Source: Frigoribacterium sp. PhB24 (GTDB lineage: Bacteria > Actinomycetota > Actinomycetes > Actinomycetales > Microbacteriaceae). Taken from it: 64,000 nt of DNA. Position 1 is the stretch's first letter. Each line of letters starts with the position of its first letter. Positions 46,348-55,461 of this stretch are shown here, in pieces. The stretch lies in the NCBI RefSeq assembly GCF_003755185.1, contig NZ_RKIC01000012.1, positions 248,001 through 312,000 of the forward strand, written 5' to 3'. The position numbers and the translations under genes were made by a program. The notes beneath the pieces are model-generated. The model did not search any database. It was not told the origin of the DNA and saw only the letters and a list, made by a program, of their open reading frames with translations.

Positions 46348-46432
46348 CCGGGGGAGCCTGCGACCCCGGTGCCCACCAGTAGCCGCGCACGTGGAGCGAG
46401 GGAGACCTCCCGCGAAGCGCAGTGACGCGAAG

Positions 46433-46462
46433 CCCTCTCGGGCAGACATCTGCCCGAGAGGG
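46433..46462 (+). terminator. Second hairpin downstream of guaA
   Basis: CCCTCTCGGGCAGA, loop CA, TCTGCCCGAGAGGG is a 14-bp perfect stem followed by TTTCGTCG. It lies within the 343-bp gap 46,308-46,650, where I see no gene; it may be a backup terminator or mark a lost gene. Confidence 0.65.
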
Positions 46463-46588
46463 TTTCGTCGTCCCTGGATCTCTCCGTCGTTCCTGGCCAG
46501 TCGTGCTTCCGTCAGTGGGCAGAACATGCTCCTCATCCGCCCGTCATCGACATCTTCTGCCCACTCGACCGCCGGCCCACACACGGAA

Positions 46589-46620
46589 GCGGGGCCCGTC
46601 CCTCTCGGAACGAGCCCCGC
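46589..46620 (-). terminator. Terminator of the Bax-inhibitor-1 family gene
   Basis: GCGGGGCCCGT and ACGAGCCCCGC pair with one mismatch, 30 bp past the minus-strand stop at 46651. Confidence 0.6.
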
Positions 46621-46650
46621 ATCGGGGTGGTGCTGGTGGTGCCGTGGTGG

Positions 46651-47484
46651 CTAGTCGCTGCCTCGCAGGATGGCGAGCATACGCAGGATCTCCACGTAGA
46701 GCCAGATGACGGTCATGACGATGCCGAAGGCCGCCGACCAGGCGTAGATGCGGGGTGCGCCGCGCTCGACACCGGTCTTGACCTGGTCGAAGTCGAGGAC
46801 CAACGAGTATGCGGCCATGATCACGACGAGGATGCCCAGGATGAAACCGAGGGGGATGCCCGCGATCTCCATGCCGCGAAGGCCCCAGGGGTTGGTGTTG
46901 GCGCCGAAGACCATCAGGCCGAGGTTGAGCAGCGAGAAGACGCCGTAGCCGATCATCGCGATCATGAAGACCTTGGTGGCCTTGGCCGACGCGCGGATCT
47001 TGCCGCTCTTGAAGAGCAGCAGGGTGGTGACGAACACGGCCACGGTGCCGATGAGAGCCTGGGTGACGATGCCGTCCCATCGGCTCTCGAAGATCGACGA
47101 GATGCCACCGACGAAGAGACCCTGCGCGGCCGAGTAGGCCAGCACGAGCCCGGGGGAGGGCTTCTTCTTGAAGATGTTGACGAGCGCCAGGACGAAGCCC
47201 GCGATGGCCCCGACGAAGGCGAGGGCCGGGACGAACCAACCGATGGCTGCACCGACGAGCACGACACCGAACGCCAACAGCGTCTTCGTGATCGTGTCTT
47301 CGTACGTCATGCGGTCGGTCTGCGTGGGGCCGGCGGCGGGCTGCGAGTAGAGCTGCTGCAGCTGCTCGGCGGTCATGCCGTTGTACTCGACCGGCTGGGC
47401 TGCGCCCTGCTGCTGACGGATGACGGGCCCGCCGTTCTTCGAGAAGGCCGGCGACTGACTGAAGCCGGGATTCGAGAATGCCAA
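46651..47484 (-). CDS. Bax inhibitor-1/YccA family membrane protein
   Basis: A 277-residue protein with seven helices after an N-terminal soluble stretch of about 65 residues rich in Gln, Pro, Ser and Asn. Blocks such as SAAQGLFVGGISSIFES (about residues 128-144), the ALIGTVAVFVTTLLLF helix and LVLDFDQVKTGVERGAPRIYAWSAAFG near the end fit the YccA subgroup, with paired acidic residues in the DFD segment. The role may be Ca2+ leak or membrane protease regulation; it is not settled in bacteria. The start is a TTG at 47484, chosen because AGAGGA lies seven bases upstream and no good ATG or GTG exists there. Confidence 0.83.
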   Translation of the reverse strand: MAFSNPGFSQSPAFSKNGGPVIRQQQGAAQPVEYNGMTAEQLQQLYSQPAAGPTQTDRMTYEDTITKTLLAFGVVLVGAAIGWFVPALAFVGAIAGFVLALVNIFKKKPSPGLVLAYSAAQGLFVGGISSIFESRWDGIVTQALIGTVAVFVTTLLLFKSGKIRASAKATKVFMIAMIGYGVFSLLNLGLMVFGANTNPWGLRGMEIAGIPLGFILGILVVIMAAYSLVLDFDQVKTGVERGAPRIYAWSAAFGIVMTVIWLYVEILRMLAILRGSD

Positions 47485-47758
47485 GGGGTTCCTCTTCTGA
47501 TCGCTAGCGATGTATGGAGCGCCCACGCAGATGCACGAGGACGGTTCAGTACACACGAGGCTAACCGGGCCGTGCAACGAATGGCTGAAGATCTGCCTGA
47601 TGAGAGCCGCATTCTCGCAGGGCGAACATGCATGGCGTGCAGTCTTTTGCGTCTGCGGTGGGCGGGACGCCTCGTCCCCGGGGCCCGCGCCTCCTCGGTG
47701 CTCCACAGGCCGTCGGGCCGCTCGGGCCGGGCACGGGGACGCCGGTTAGCGTGGCCGG

Positions 47759-48751
47759 GTGTCCACCTCGCCTCTCGTCATCGCCCACCGCGGCGCCAGC
47801 GGCCACCGACCCGAGCACGGCGAAGACGCCTACCGCCTCGCGATCGAGCTCGGGGCGGACGCCATCGAGCCCGATCTGGTCGCGTCGAGCGACGGCGTCC
47901 TCGTCCTGCGGCACGAGAACGAGATCTCGGGCACGACCGACGTCGCCGACCACGACGAGTTCCGCCACCGGCGCACAACCAAGACCATCGACGGCTCCCA
48001 GGTCACCGGCTGGTTCACCGAGGACTTCACCTGGGACGAGCTCAGCACCCTGCGCATCCGCGAACGGCTGCCCGAGCTGCGGCCCGAGAGCGCGGCGCAC
48101 GACGGCGAGGGGCGCATCCAGCGGCTGGGCGACCTGCTCGACCTGCTCGACGCGGCCGATCGCCCGGTCGGGCTCGTGGCCGAGGTCAAGCACGCAACCT
48201 ACTTCGACTCCATCGGCCTGCCGCTCGGCGAGCTGCTCGCCGACGAGTTGCGGCAGCGGCGGTGGGTCGACGACCCGCGGCTGACGATCGAGTCCTTCGA
48301 GCAGACCGTGCTCGGTCGGCTCGCCGACCAGCGACTCGGGGCCCGGCTCGTCTACCTGCTCGAGAAGGCCGGGACGGCGGCCGACCTCGTTGCGGCGGGG
48401 CGCGCCTCCGTGGGGTATCGCGACCAGCTGCATGCCGAGTCGCTCGAGTCGTTCGTCGACGCGGGGCTGCACGGCGTCAGCCTCGACAAGCACACGCTCG
48501 TCGACGCCCGGGGCGTGACCGACGGCCGGGTCGTCGACCGGGCGCATGCGGCCGGCCTCGACGTCTTCACGTGGACGCTCCGGGCCGAGAACGCGTTCCT
48601 GGCCAAGGCCAACCGCGGCCCCGGTGGCAAGGCGGCCTTCGGCGACTGGCGCGCCGAGTTCACCTCGCTCATGGCGCTCGGCGTCGACGGGGTCTTCGCC
48701 GACCAACCCGAGCTCGCCGAGGAGGCGCGGGTCGCCTTCGCGTCCCGCTGA
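47759..48751 (+). CDS. Glycerophosphodiester phosphodiesterase, GlpQ-type
   Basis: A 330-residue TIM-barrel enzyme that releases glycerol 3-phosphate from glycerophosphodiesters. Catalytic motif HRGASGHRPEH (about residues 10-20), metal ligands EPD in GADAIEPDL, and RHENEISGTTDVADHDEF (about 51-68) match the GlpQ subgroup. KTIDG, GWFTEDFTW and VAEVKHATYF are also typical. No signal peptide is present, so it should act in the cytoplasm, unlike periplasmic GlpQ. GTG 47759 is at the domain start. The C-terminal codons hold a motif copy (48721-48730, encoding EEARVA). A further copy lies upstream (47685-47694). Confidence 0.9.
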   Translation: MSTSPLVIAHRGASGHRPEHGEDAYRLAIELGADAIEPDLVASSDGVLVLRHENEISGTTDVADHDEFRHRRTTKTIDGSQVTGWFTEDFTWDELSTLRIRERLPELRPESAAHDGEGRIQRLGDLLDLLDAADRPVGLVAEVKHATYFDSIGLPLGELLADELRQRRWVDDPRLTIESFEQTVLGRLADQRLGARLVYLLEKAGTAADLVAAGRASVGYRDQLHAESLESFVDAGLHGVSLDKHTLVDARGVTDGRVVDRAHAAGLDVFTWTLRAENAFLAKANRGPGGKAAFGDWRAEFTSLMALGVDGVFADQPELAEEARVAFASR

Positions 48752-48831
48752 CCCCGCTCGACGCCGCCCGTGACCGTGGTCGCCCTGCGCCCCCTCACGA
48801 TGTCGGCGGTCGCGCTTAGACTCGACGGGCC

Positions 48832-51252
48832 ATGACGATCGTGCTCGAGCCCTCTGACGCTGCCGGCGGTTCCGGCGACCCCCTGACCGCCGGTCTCAAC
48901 CCCCAGCAGAAAGAGGCGGTCGAGTACCGCGGGCAGTCGCTGCTGATCGTGGCCGGTGCCGGCTCGGGCAAGACCAGCGTGCTCACCCGTCGCATCGCCG
49001 GGCTGCTGGCGACGCGCGAGGCGTGGCCCAGCCAGATCCTCGCGATCACCTTCACCAACAAGGCCGCGGCCGAGATGCGAGAACGTGTGGCGCACCTGGT
49101 CGGCCAGGCCGGCGAGGGCATGTGGATCAGCACGTTCCACTCGGCGTGCGTGCGCATCTTGAGGCGAGAGGCCGAGCAGTTCGGCTTCACGAAGAGCTTC
49201 ACGATCTACGACTCCGCCGACTCGCGGGCGCTGCTCAAGCGCATCCTGAAAGAGCTCGACGCCGACCAGCTCGGGCTCACCGTCAGCATGGCGTCGGGCA
49301 AGATCTCGAAGCTCAAGAACGAGCTCAGCGACGTCGAGTCGTACTCGCGCCAGATCAACATGAACGACCCGCAAGAGGTCATGTTCCTCGAGATCTTCCG
49401 GCAGTACACCCGCGAGCTGCAGCGGGCCAACGCCTTCGACTTCGACGACCTCATCGCGCAGACCGTCTACCTGTTCCGTGCCTTCCCGCACGTGGCGGCG
49501 CAGTACCAGCGCCGGTTCCGGCACATCCTGGTCGACGAGTACCAAGACACCAACCACGCGCAGTACTCGCTCATCCGCGAGCTGACCCGGCCCGTCCAGG
49601 CCGACCTCGTCGACGAACTCGAGCGCGGCGGCCAGTTCGTGCAGTCGATGCGCGACGGCAGCGGCGGCATCCCCGGGGCGTCGCTCACCGTGGTCGGCGA
49701 CTCCGACCAGTCGATCTACGCGTTCCGTGGTGCCGACATCCGCAACATCGTCGAGTTCGAGCGCGACTTCCCGAACTCGAAGGTCATCCTGCTCGAGCAG
49801 AACTACCGCTCGACGCAGAACATCCTCGACGCGGCCAACGCGGTCATCTCGAACAACTTCGACCGTCAGGCCAAGAACCTCTTCACCACCGTCGGTGCCG
49901 GTAGCAAGATCGTCGGGTTCACCGGCTACACCGGTCACGACGAGGCCCAGTTCGTCGCGGACGAGATCGCGGCCCTGCACGAGTCCGGCACCGACTACAA
50001 AGACATGGCCGTCTTCTACCGCACCAACTCGCAGACGCGTGCGCTCGAAGAGATCTTCATCCGCTCGGCCATCCCGTACCGCGTGCTCGGCGGCACGAAG
50101 TTCTACGAGCGTGCCGAGATCAAGGACGCCATGGCGTACCTGATCACCGTCGCCAACCCGGCCGACCCGTTGGCCCTGCGGCGCATCATGAACGTTCCCA
50201 AGCGCGGCATCGGTCCGGCGACCGAGACCGCGATGCAGCGCTGGGCCGACACCAACGAGGCGCCGCTGCGTGACGCGATGCGCAACGCCGACCAGCTCGG
50301 CCTCGGGCCGAAGGTGACCGGTGCGATCACAAGTCTGGCGAAGCTGCTCGACGACGTGCAGGCCACGGCGGCGACCGCGCCGGTGCACGAGATCCTGTCG
50401 GCGCTGATCGCGGGCAGCGGCCTGGTCGAGGTGCTGCGCGCGTCGCGTGACCCGCAGGACGAGGCCCGTGCCGAGAACATCGACGAGCTCGTCGCCGTGA
50501 CGAAAGAGTTCCAGAAGAACAACCCCGACGGCACGCTGCTCGACTTCCTCACCGAGGTCACGCTGGTCGCGGCAGCCGACGACCTCGACGACACGAGCGG
50601 CACGGTGTCGCTGATGACGCTGCACACCGCCAAGGGGCTCGAGTACGAGGCGGTGTTCCTCACCGGTGTCGAAGAAGACCTGTTGCCGCACCGCATGTCG
50701 GCCAGCGAGCCGGGTGGCCCATCCGAAGAGCGGCGGCTGTTCTACGTGGGCATCACCCGCGCCCGCCAGCGGCTGTTCTTGTCGCTCGCGATGACGCGGG
50801 CGCAGTTCGGCGAGGTGAACGTCGCGATGCCGTCGCGGTACCTGCAAGAGATCCCGGTCGAGCTGATCGACTGGAAGCAGTCGCCCGGCATGGCGAACAG
50901 TCGCGGCGGCACGCAGCCGCGGGCGCTCAACGCGCGTCGCGAGGGTGGCGACGGCAACCGGGGTGCGACGCCGCGGGCGTCGGGTGGTTACGGTTCGGGC
51001 AGCTACGACCGGGCGACGGCGGCGGCGAAGACGAAGCCGAAGACCGAGTGGGCCAACCGGGTCACGGGCACCGTGCGCGACAACGGCGACATGGAGCTCG
51101 AGGCAGGCGACCGCATCTCGCACGTCGACTTCGGCGAGGGGCGCGTCATGGCCGTCACCGGCATCGGCGCCCGCCGCATCGCCGAGGTGCTCTTCGACGG
51201 CGCCGGTCGCAAGAAGCTGCTGATCAAGGTCGCGCCGATCGAGAAGATCTAA
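48832..51252 (+). CDS. pcrA: ATP-dependent DNA helicase PcrA/UvrD
   Basis: An 806-residue superfamily 1A helicase. The Q-motif is LNPQQKEAVE (about residue 23), Walker A AGAGSGKT (about 41-48), motif Ia ITFTNKAAAEMRERV, motif II DEYQDTNHAQY (about 235-245), motif III GDSDQSIYAFRGAD, motif IV EQNYRSTQNIL, motif V LMTLHTAKGLEYE and motif VI VGITRARQRL. The C-terminal 60 residues (HVDFGEGRVMAVTGIGARR) form the Tudor-like domain that contacts RNA polymerase. A Gly/Arg/Ala-rich linker precedes it. It converges with and overlaps the FHA gene by 4 bp. Confidence 0.96.
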   Translation: MTIVLEPSDAAGGSGDPLTAGLNPQQKEAVEYRGQSLLIVAGAGSGKTSVLTRRIAGLLATREAWPSQILAITFTNKAAAEMRERVAHLVGQAGEGMWISTFHSACVRILRREAEQFGFTKSFTIYDSADSRALLKRILKELDADQLGLTVSMASGKISKLKNELSDVESYSRQINMNDPQEVMFLEIFRQYTRELQRANAFDFDDLIAQTVYLFRAFPHVAAQYQRRFRHILVDEYQDTNHAQYSLIRELTRPVQADLVDELERGGQFVQSMRDGSGGIPGASLTVVGDSDQSIYAFRGADIRNIVEFERDFPNSKVILLEQNYRSTQNILDAANAVISNNFDRQAKNLFTTVGAGSKIVGFTGYTGHDEAQFVADEIAALHESGTDYKDMAVFYRTNSQTRALEEIFIRSAIPYRVLGGTKFYERAEIKDAMAYLITVANPADPLALRRIMNVPKRGIGPATETAMQRWADTNEAPLRDAMRNADQLGLGPKVTGAITSLAKLLDDVQATAATAPVHEILSALIAGSGLVEVLRASRDPQDEARAENIDELVAVTKEFQKNNPDGTLLDFLTEVTLVAAADDLDDTSGTVSLMTLHTAKGLEYEAVFLTGVEEDLLPHRMSASEPGGPSEERRLFYVGITRARQRLFLSLAMTRAQFGEVNVAMPSRYLQEIPVELIDWKQSPGMANSRGGTQPRALNARREGGDGNRGATPRASGGYGSGSYDRATAAAKTKPKTEWANRVTGTVRDNGDMELEAGDRISHVDFGEGRVMAVTGIGARRIAEVLFDGAGRKKLLIKVAPIEKI

Positions 51253-52076
51253 CGCCCCGTTGCGTTCGTTCCCGTGCCCTCGCCCAGTGTGGTCCGAGGC
51301 CCCGTCGCGTCAGTCGTCTCGTGGTCCGGCCGGCGCCGGACGACCGTGACGCCGTGGTCCCCGATCGTCAGCAGCGATCCGGCCCGCACGCGGGTCGGGG
51401 TGTGCGCCTCGAGTTCGGTGGTCTCGCCGGCGGTCGAGACGAGGGTGGTGCCGTTGCCCGACCCGAGATCCGTGACCCAGACCGCTGCATCGGCACCGAT
51501 CACGATCGAGACGTGGTGGCGCGACAGTGATCGGCCGACATCGTCGAGCGCCACGACGTCGGCATCGGTCGGTGGGGGCAGGGGGCGGTCGGTTCGACGC
51601 CCGACCACGATCGCGCGTCGCGTGACGGGGACGACGCTCTCGTCCGGGAGGCGAAGTCCGTAGTGCCGAGGGCGCAGTGTCGTCGCCTCGACGTCGGGGG
51701 CCGCCGGGGCATCGTCGCCGCCGACCGTCTCGTCGGGGGCTGACTGAGTCGAGGGCGCGACGGGCATCCGGGGCGCCTCGGGAGTCGGGGCAGCAAGGCT
51801 CGCGAAGGGCGCGACCGCGGACGGCGCCGGGCTTTCAGAGCTGCGGGGGGCGAGCTGCCACGGCCCGCTCCGGTGATCCTCGACGACGAACTCCGGGGAG
51901 GCGCGGGCCGGCGGGGGAGGAGGCGTCACGATGGGCGCGGGCGGCTGGAGGGGCAGGGTGGTGACGCGCGAGAGCAGCCCTGCGGCGCGTTGCTCGCGAA
52001 TCGTCTCGGCGGTGATCACCGGAGGCGACGCCGGGTGTTGGTCGCGCCTCCTGGTCTTGTCGTTCTTGCGACGCAT
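51249..52076 (-). CDS. FHA-domain protein of the type VII locus
   Basis: A 275-residue protein. The N-terminal 150 residues are basic, then Pro/Ala-rich and disordered. The C-terminal FHA domain shows VTRRAIVVGRRTD, the GRSLSRHHVSIVI block and VWVTDLGSGNGTTL, with the phosphothreonine-binding Arg, Ser, His and Asn in place. It should recognise a phosphothreonine peptide and so link Ser/Thr kinase signalling to secretion. It is divergent from the small WXG100-like genes and shares their promoter gap (52,077-52,178). ATG 52076 is chosen; upstream sequence is non-coding. A motif copy lies at 51897-51906. Confidence 0.82.
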   Translation of the reverse strand: MRRKNDKTRRRDQHPASPPVITAETIREQRAAGLLSRVTTLPLQPPAPIVTPPPPPARASPEFVVEDHRSGPWQLAPRSSESPAPSAVAPFASLAAPTPEAPRMPVAPSTQSAPDETVGGDDAPAAPDVEATTLRPRHYGLRLPDESVVPVTRRAIVVGRRTDRPLPPPTDADVVALDDVGRSLSRHHVSIVIGADAAVWVTDLGSGNGTTLVSTAGETTELEAHTPTRVRAGSLLTIGDHGVTVVRRRPDHETTDATGPRTTLGEGTGTNATGR

Positions 52077-52178
52077 GTCGACTCCGATCTGTGGAGAACC
52101 ATCACGCAAACTATCAGGCGTGACATATTGGCCTGGTCCGACCGACCGGTCGGCACCACCAACGAGAGGGATCACCTC

Positions 52179-52472
52179 ATGGCCAATGTCACCGTCACCT
52201 ACGACGACCTGCGTACGCAGGCCACTCAGCTGCGCAACGGGCAGCGTGCGATCGAAGACCAGCTGGGTCAGATGAAGTCGCAGATCGACAACCTCGTCGG
52301 CTCGGGCTACGTGACCGACAAGTCGTCGAAGGCGTTCGACGCGACGTACACCGAGTTCACGACCGGGGCGTCGAAGACGATTTCGGCGGTCGAGAACATG
52401 GCGGCCTTCCTCGAGAACGCGGCCAGCACTCTCGAAGGCGCCGACCAACAGCTCGCCAGCAGCCTGGGCTGA
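52179..52472 (+). CDS. WXG100-like small helical protein (T7SS substrate/partner)
   Basis: A 97-residue acidic helical protein of typical ESAT-6/WXG100 length. Two long amphipathic helices (about residues 6-40 and 50-88) are joined by a turn reading GSGYVTDKSSKAF. The canonical W-x-G is absent; GSGY with a following tyrosine occupies the turn. Such proteins form dimers exported by the EssC/EccC ATPase and may carry larger partners. ATG 52179 has GAGAGGG upstream. It is the first gene of the rightward run 52,179-60,485. Confidence 0.8.
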   Translation: MANVTVTYDDLRTQATQLRNGQRAIEDQLGQMKSQIDNLVGSGYVTDKSSKAFDATYTEFTTGASKTISAVENMAAFLENAASTLEGADQQLASSLG

Positions 52473-52553
52473 TCGACCGGATGACAGGGTGGCCGGGGCA
52501 GGTCGTGGTGAGACGCGACGCGTTCCGGCCTCCCGGCACGAGGGGAGGACCCT

Positions 52554-52850
52554 ATGGCTCGAACGAGCCTGAACATCGACGGTCTGGGTCTCGAGGCGTT
52601 GCTCGCCGACCTGGCCGCCGTCAAGGCCGAATTCGAATCGGGCGACTCGTCGGCGTCGGCAACCGCCGAGGCCTGTGGCCACGCCCGTCTGGCGGAGAAG
52701 ATCTCGTCGTTCGCGACGAACGGGAACGACCGGCGGGCGCAGCTCGCTGAGCAGATCACCGAGCTCGGCGAGGCGTTGTCGACGATCGACACGACCTTCA
52801 CCGAGGTCGAGCAAGAACTCGAGGGCGTCTTGCTCGGCGGCGACAAGTGA
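52554..52850 (+). CDS. Small helical WXG100-like protein
   Basis: A 98-residue acidic protein, almost all helix: residues 10-40 and 45-90 look like an antiparallel pair, with a GNDRR turn. No W-x-G is present. Length, charge and position between the first small protein and the probable effector suggest a secretion partner or targeting factor for the gene that it overlaps (GTGA at 52847). Sequence similarity to named families was not recognised. ATG 52554 has GGGGAGGA about five bases upstream. Confidence 0.7.
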   Translation: MARTSLNIDGLGLEALLADLAAVKAEFESGDSSASATAEACGHARLAEKISSFATNGNDRRAQLAEQITELGEALSTIDTTFTEVEQELEGVLLGGDK

Positions 52851-54106
52851 CGGCCGGCACGCTCGCCGGGGTGGCTGCCGAATCGTTGGTGGGGGTGTCG
52901 GGTGACCCTGTCCTGGTGAACGCCATGGCGAGCCACTACGAGTCCGTCGCGGCGTCGATCCGTGGGGCGGCCACCAGGTTGAGATCTCTCGAGGCGGGGT
53001 CGTCGTCGAGCGACGCCCTCGACGCTTTCCTGGCCAAGGCGGCGCAGGTGTCGGCAAGCCTGGGCAGGGCCGAGGGGCGGTACGGCGAGACGGGTTCGGC
53101 GCTGAAGGCGTACTCGTCAGAGTTGTCGCTCGCCCAAGAGGCTGCCGCACCGGCTCTCGCGAACCACCGCGACGCCGTCGACGACCTCGCCGCGGCCGAG
53201 AAGCTGGTCGAGCGGCTCGAGCACTTCGCGCTCGTGGCCACCGACGAGGTCACGAAGCAGGAGCACCTCGACCAAGCTGCGGCGCAACGCTCGAAGGCCG
53301 AGGAGGCGCGGGGCCGGGTGGCCCTCTACGCGCGCCGACTCACCGAAGCACACACGTCCGTCGAGACCGCCGCGAACACCGCCATCGCCAAGATCGACGA
53401 CGCGACCGACGACGGCCTCGCCGACACCCTCTGGGACGACCTCGGGGGTGCGTGGGACGCCGGCTTCGCCGCCTTCGAGACGTGGATGGAAGAGAACGAC
53501 TCGTGGATCAGTACGGTCCTCGACGTCCTGACCGTCGTGGGCGGTGCCTTGGCTGTGGCGTCTTTGTTGATCCCCGGCATCAACCTCTTGGTCGTAGCCG
53601 TGATGGTCGTGTCCGTCGGTCTAGCCGTAGCGCGATTCGCCGCCGGAACAGGAAGTGCACTCGATCTGGCGATGGCCTTGATCTCCGTCGCGACACTAGG
53701 CATTGGGGGAGCCTCCGCCGCCTCGGCCAAGGCTTCCCTCGAGGTCGTCAGCGCCAATCGCGTTGCTGCGCTGGTCAGGGGCGGGGATTCAAACCGTCTA
53801 GCCACTCTGCGAGTCGCGAGAAGCTGGAGCCGAGCAAAGCCAGGGCTTGGGGATCGCTTCCTTCTGAAGGGGATCGGCGACGAGAGCGTCGCGCAGATGC
53901 TGCATTTCCTGCGAGCGTCTCGGCCGGGGGCCTTCGCCGACGACCCCTCTCAGATCGCGGCGATGTTGGCCAAGCTCAATACGGCTCGCGTCATTCAAAC
54001 GGCCGATCAAGTCCGGTCGACAGGGGAAGGGATCGCCGCTTTGGCCGGCGTCAATCTCCCTGCTGAGGTCTGGCGGAAGGCCACCGGTTCGAGAGGCTCG
54101 ATGTGA
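52847..54106 (+). CDS. Probable T7SS effector with helical N-domain and hydrophobic segment
   Basis: A 419-residue protein. Residues 15-190 are a long helical hairpin domain (VLVNAMASHYESVAASIRGA, then heptad-like Ala/Glu-rich stretches), like N-terminal secretion domains of T7SS polymorphic toxins. Residues 225-300 are strongly hydrophobic (two or three helices). The last 120 residues (ANRVAALVRGGDSNRLATLR onward) match no toxin I know. From about 53,580 the DNA uses codons unlike the rest of the window (TTG, CTA, GGA, ATT), consistent with a replaced C-terminal domain. It is tightly coupled to the small genes before and the membrane gene after. Toxin activity is inferred from layout. Confidence 0.6.
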   Translation: MTAGTLAGVAAESLVGVSGDPVLVNAMASHYESVAASIRGAATRLRSLEAGSSSSDALDAFLAKAAQVSASLGRAEGRYGETGSALKAYSSELSLAQEAAAPALANHRDAVDDLAAAEKLVERLEHFALVATDEVTKQEHLDQAAAQRSKAEEARGRVALYARRLTEAHTSVETAANTAIAKIDDATDDGLADTLWDDLGGAWDAGFAAFETWMEENDSWISTVLDVLTVVGGALAVASLLIPGINLLVVAVMVVSVGLAVARFAAGTGSALDLAMALISVATLGIGGASAASAKASLEVVSANRVAALVRGGDSNRLATLRVARSWSRAKPGLGDRFLLKGIGDESVAQMLHFLRASRPGAFADDPSQIAAMLAKLNTARVIQTADQVRSTGEGIAALAGVNLPAEVWRKATGSRGSM

Positions 54107-54711
54107 AGGCTCGCAGTCGACGGAGGATGCACAAGAGCAATCGACGAGGACCAGGAAACGTCATTCTGAGCGCGCTCCTCCTGCTGTCAGCATTGGTGCC
54201 GTTCTGTACGTTCCAGGGAACTCGGATAGTGCTGCAAGTGCGAGGTGGCGGTCGAGGTGACGCGCGTCGCCTGAACCCTGACGGAGGCCCCCTCTTCAGC
54301 ACAACGGACGATTGGCCACCATTTGTCGGTTCGTCCTTGCCCTTCTGGGTAGCGGCGGCATGTCTTGTCACGGCCATGGTGATCCTTTGGCGCTCCCCAA
54401 CGGCTGACGATGCGCACTCCCTGGACGTGCCACTCGTTGCTTACATGGGGTTCGTCGGGGGCGTCTGGAGCATCGTGTTCGCGTTTTTGTTCCGGGAACT
54501 CGATGCTTGGCCAAGAGATTCGGCGGTCGCAGGCAGCATTGAGTTCGTCTGCAGCATGCGGGTGATGGTCGAGGTAGTCCGTGGGCGATGTCGGCGCCGT
54601 CATGAACGCCGGACGCACGAGACGGAGCAGACCACCAACGGCACCATTGGTGACCGCCCAAACGAAGTCCGGTCTGCTGAGGTGGCACCCGTCTCCCCGG
54701 ACGAGTCGTGA
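54103..54711 (+). CDS. Membrane protein, possible immunity protein
   Basis: A 202-residue protein with three or four helices (about residues 19-37, 79-98, 105-128 and a weak one near 143-155), a basic N-terminus and a hydrophilic C-terminal 45 residues. It matches no family I know. Its start GTG overlaps the stop of the probable effector. It shares the same atypical, less G+C-biased codon use, and the normal codon pattern resumes in the next gene. A membrane protein directly behind an effector with hydrophobic helices is the usual place for an immunity protein; that role is inferred. Confidence 0.55.
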   Translation: MKARSRRRMHKSNRRGPGNVILSALLLLSALVPFCTFQGTRIVLQVRGGGRGDARRLNPDGGPLFSTTDDWPPFVGSSLPFWVAAACLVTAMVILWRSPTADDAHSLDVPLVAYMGFVGGVWSIVFAFLFRELDAWPRDSAVAGSIEFVCSMRVMVEVVRGRCRRRHERRTHETEQTTNGTIGDRPNEVRSAEVAPVSPDES

Positions 54712-55427
54712 GCGGCGCGGGGTACGTGGGGCGGACGGTCGGGACGGTGGCGGCGTCGTATTCGATCGTCGTGCCTCCGGGGTTCGTCCGGGTGCCGGGT
54801 GAGATGACTGCGCCTGATGCCGCGGCGTTCGTCGCCGCGCAGCTGGGAGACCCGCCCGCCCCCGGAACCGCGACGGCACCCGACGACTGGCGGCTGCGGT
54901 TCGGGTCGGCGCTCGGACGCGCGCTCGCGGCCGACGGCCACGGTCGCGTGATGGATTCGTACCTCAGCGGGGGCCCGCTGCCCGGCACCGACATCGTGTG
55001 CTCGATCGTCGTCGCGACCGTGCCCGTCACCCGATCCGAGCACGCCGACCTCGACCGGCTGCTGCTGCGGCGAGTCGCCACCCAGGGGGCGAACCCGATC
55101 GTCCTCGCCGAAGACCCCGCCGTCGTCTGGGACGACTCCGGCGGGGCCTTCGCGCCCGGAAGCCGAAACGCGCGACTCGACGGTCCTCGTGCCCTGACAC
55201 CTCTCCGCCGTCGAACCGTTCTGGCGCGTATCGCCGGGCACGACGACAGGCTGATCTCCCTCGTACTCACCGTCGGTTCGGCGACTCCAGACGCGCCCGA
55301 TGAAGGCGATGCCGATGCACAGGCCCGCGTCGTCGGCGCCCTCACCGACGTCTTCGACGCCATGCTCAGCACCTTCCGTTGGCGTGACGCCGGGGGGCGC
55401 CTCGTCACCGACCGGCCCCTCGCCTGA
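54708..55427 (+). CDS. Unknown cytoplasmic protein of the T7SS locus
   Basis: A 239-residue soluble alpha/beta protein without signal or membrane segment. It starts SIVVPPGFVRVPGEM and has VCSIVVATVPVTR in the centre. It matches no named family by eye. It is coupled by GTGA overlap to the gene before. With the next gene (55462) it sits between effector module and ATPase, where secretion chaperones of the EspG or EsaE sort are found in known systems; there is no sequence support for such a match. Confidence 0.6.
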   Translation: MSGAGYVGRTVGTVAASYSIVVPPGFVRVPGEMTAPDAAAFVAAQLGDPPAPGTATAPDDWRLRFGSALGRALAADGHGRVMDSYLSGGPLPGTDIVCSIVVATVPVTRSEHADLDRLLLRRVATQGANPIVLAEDPAVVWDDSGGAFAPGSRNARLDGPRALTPLRRRTVLARIAGHDDRLISLVLTVGSATPDAPDEGDADAQARVVGALTDVFDAMLSTFRWRDAGGRLVTDRPLA

Positions 55428-55461
55428 ACTCCTCGGACCGTCACAGAAAGCGACCTGCCCC

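Noticed and set aside
46308-46650. A gene in the gap after guaA
   Set aside because: Frames there are short, have no ribosome site and cross two or three hairpins; I see only terminators.
52030-52060. Additional motif copy near 52,045
   Set aside because: Reads TCGCGCCTCC, one mismatch in the core; excluded from the count.
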